Shown here piece after piece: positions 6,940 to 7,503 of a stretch of 7,503 bases of DNA; positions within the stretch are counted from its first letter, which is position 1, and every line of letters begins with the position of its first letter. Source of the DNA: JAQUGA01 sp038210985 (GTDB lineage: Bacteria > Bacteroidota > Bacteroidia > Bacteroidales > WCHB1-69). The position numbers were made by a program, and so were the translations under genes. Location: contig JBBQWB010000127.1 in assembly GCA_038210985.1 (NCBI GenBank), positions 1-7,503 of the forward strand, read 5' to 3'. Under the pieces are notes generated by a model. It ran no database searches, had not been told where the DNA came from, and worked only from the letters and a program-made list of their open reading frames with translations.

Positions 6940-7231
6940 TTTGTAAACATTATTTTTTTATATTTGAGGATAAAACTGAGTGCATTCGATTGTTATTTTA
7001 AAGTTTTATTTTCTTCTGAAAATTTGATTTTTTGAGGCGATTAAGATTTTTCGCAGTCCCGATTTAGATTTTATAAGTTTTCAACGCTATTTTAGACACT
7101 AAGCATAAAGATGAAAGGCGTTGAAATTCAACAAAATATTAATCGGGATGAGGATTTCAAAATTGAAAGCAACGATGAAAAAGCAATTTCCAGAAGTCAC
7201 CTAAACACATTTCCCAAAAATCTAATAAAAA
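6940..7231. other. Non-coding spacer with inverted repeats
   Basis: I see no gene on either strand here. A weak hairpin (ATAAAACT 6970-6977 with AGTTTTAT 7002-7009, 24-nt loop, then TTTC) could help end aldehyde dehydrogenase transcription, but its stem is AT-rich and unconvincing. The stronger structure is the nested inverted repeat at 7057-7148, listed separately. No clear promoter for the next gene is visible. Confidence 0.6.
7057..7148. repeat. Symmetric nested inverted repeat, MITE-like or relic
   Basis: Two pairs of arms are nested around one centre: the outer TCCCGATT (7057-7064) with AATCGGGA (7141-7148), and the inner TTTCAACGC (7079-7087) with GCGTTGAAA (7118-7126). The spacers between outer and inner arms are both 14 bases and match each other at about half their positions, so this is one roughly 30-bp imperfect terminal repeat on each side of a 30-base core. 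The right inner arm also holds a small palindrome, GTTGAAaTTCAAC (7120-7132). There is no coding capacity. It could be a miniature element, an IS remnant, or an RNA hairpin in the 3' or 5' region of a neighbour. Confidence 0.55.
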
Positions 7232-7503
7232 ATGAATTATATACTTGAAATATCAATATCCGTAATCATGATTGCTTTCGTTGTTTTTGAAATGATTAGA
7301 ATTAATTTTTTTAAAAAGGATAGTAATGCTTTACTTGCCGGATTAATAAGTATGTTGTTAATAGCTTTCGGAATATATTTGTCTATTGAAAACGGATTGA
7401 TTTTAGATTATAGAACAAAAGAAGAAATAATAGATTCAAAAGCTGAGTTGATGTTTTCTTTTGCTGCTTTAAGCATATCCATAGGGCTTATTTTTATACT
7501 TAT
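7232..7503 (+). CDS. Small membrane protein, unrecognised, 3' end outside window
   Basis: An ATG at 7232 opens a frame that runs 90 codons to the right edge without a stop. It starts MNYILEISISVIMIAFVVFE, then has a short basic loop (FFKKD), a second hydrophobic segment (ALLAGLISMLLIAFGIYLSI, about 33-52), a charged loop (DYRTKEEIIDSKAE) and a third hydrophobic segment (about 73-90, cut by the window edge). At least three membrane spans in 90 residues suggest a small inner-membrane protein. I recognise no family. Starts at internal Met codons 13 or 21 are less likely because they would break the first span. The aldehyde dehydrogenase ends 292 bases upstream, so they are probably separate transcription units. 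Confidence 0.6.
   Translation, partial: MNYILEISISVIMIAFVVFEMIRINFFKKDSNALLAGLISMLLIAFGIYLSIENGLILDYRTKEEIIDSKAELMFSFAALSISIGLIFIL

Noticed and set aside
1..7503. CRISPR array, tRNA, rRNA or toxin-antitoxin pair
   Set aside because: I saw no regularly spaced repeats, no cloverleaf with a conserved TTCGANTC-type arm and no rRNA signatures. No small gene pair fits a known toxin-antitoxin arrangement.

Overview
The window looks like AT-rich Bacteroidota DNA, probably a metagenomic contig or draft genome. The support is a type IX secretion (T9SS) C-terminal sorting domain, start codons without a Shine-Dalgarno sequence, a possible Bacteroidota-type -7 box (TAnnTTTG), and main genes that write arginine almost only as CGA/CGT and use TCG serine often. 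Part of the window (about 3972-5430) does not share this style.

Layout: (1) 2-364 is a broken internal piece of an ISNCY-like transposase, open at the left edge and cut off on the right, followed by a 9-bp hairpin at 397-422. (2) 3900-453 on the minus strand is a two-gene operon. The first gene is a polytopic GT-C glycosyltransferase. The second, 13 bp downstream, is a SAM-methyltransferase fused to a GT2 polyprenyl-phosphate sugar synthase. (3) 3972-4382 holds the C-terminal tail of a T9SS-secreted protein and a strong rho-independent terminator. (4) 4407-5450 holds a trigger-factor (tig) relic whose relatives are not the Bacteroidota type. It has an internal deletion with a frame change and has lost its C-terminus. 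(5) 5563-6939 is an intact class 3 aldehyde dehydrogenase. (6) 6940-7231 is non-coding and contains a symmetric nested inverted repeat. (7) 7232-7503 is the start of a small unrecognised membrane protein cut by the right edge.

The operon genes fit together as a two-step lipid-linked glycosylation module. The GT2 half would load a sugar onto a polyprenyl phosphate in the cytoplasm, and the GT-C protein would use that lipid-sugar as donor on the outer face of the inner membrane. The aldehyde dehydrogenase is a stand-alone metabolic or detoxification gene.

The most unusual point is that the 3972-5430 block differs in codon use from both sides, carries only broken genes, and is bracketed by two copies of the 11-mer GTGTTTTTTTG. 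This could be an inserted foreign fragment or an assembly chimera joined at a homopolymer. Sequence alone cannot separate the two, so the block should be checked against reads before biological meaning is attached. I did not find a convincing new defence, CRISPR or mobile system here.
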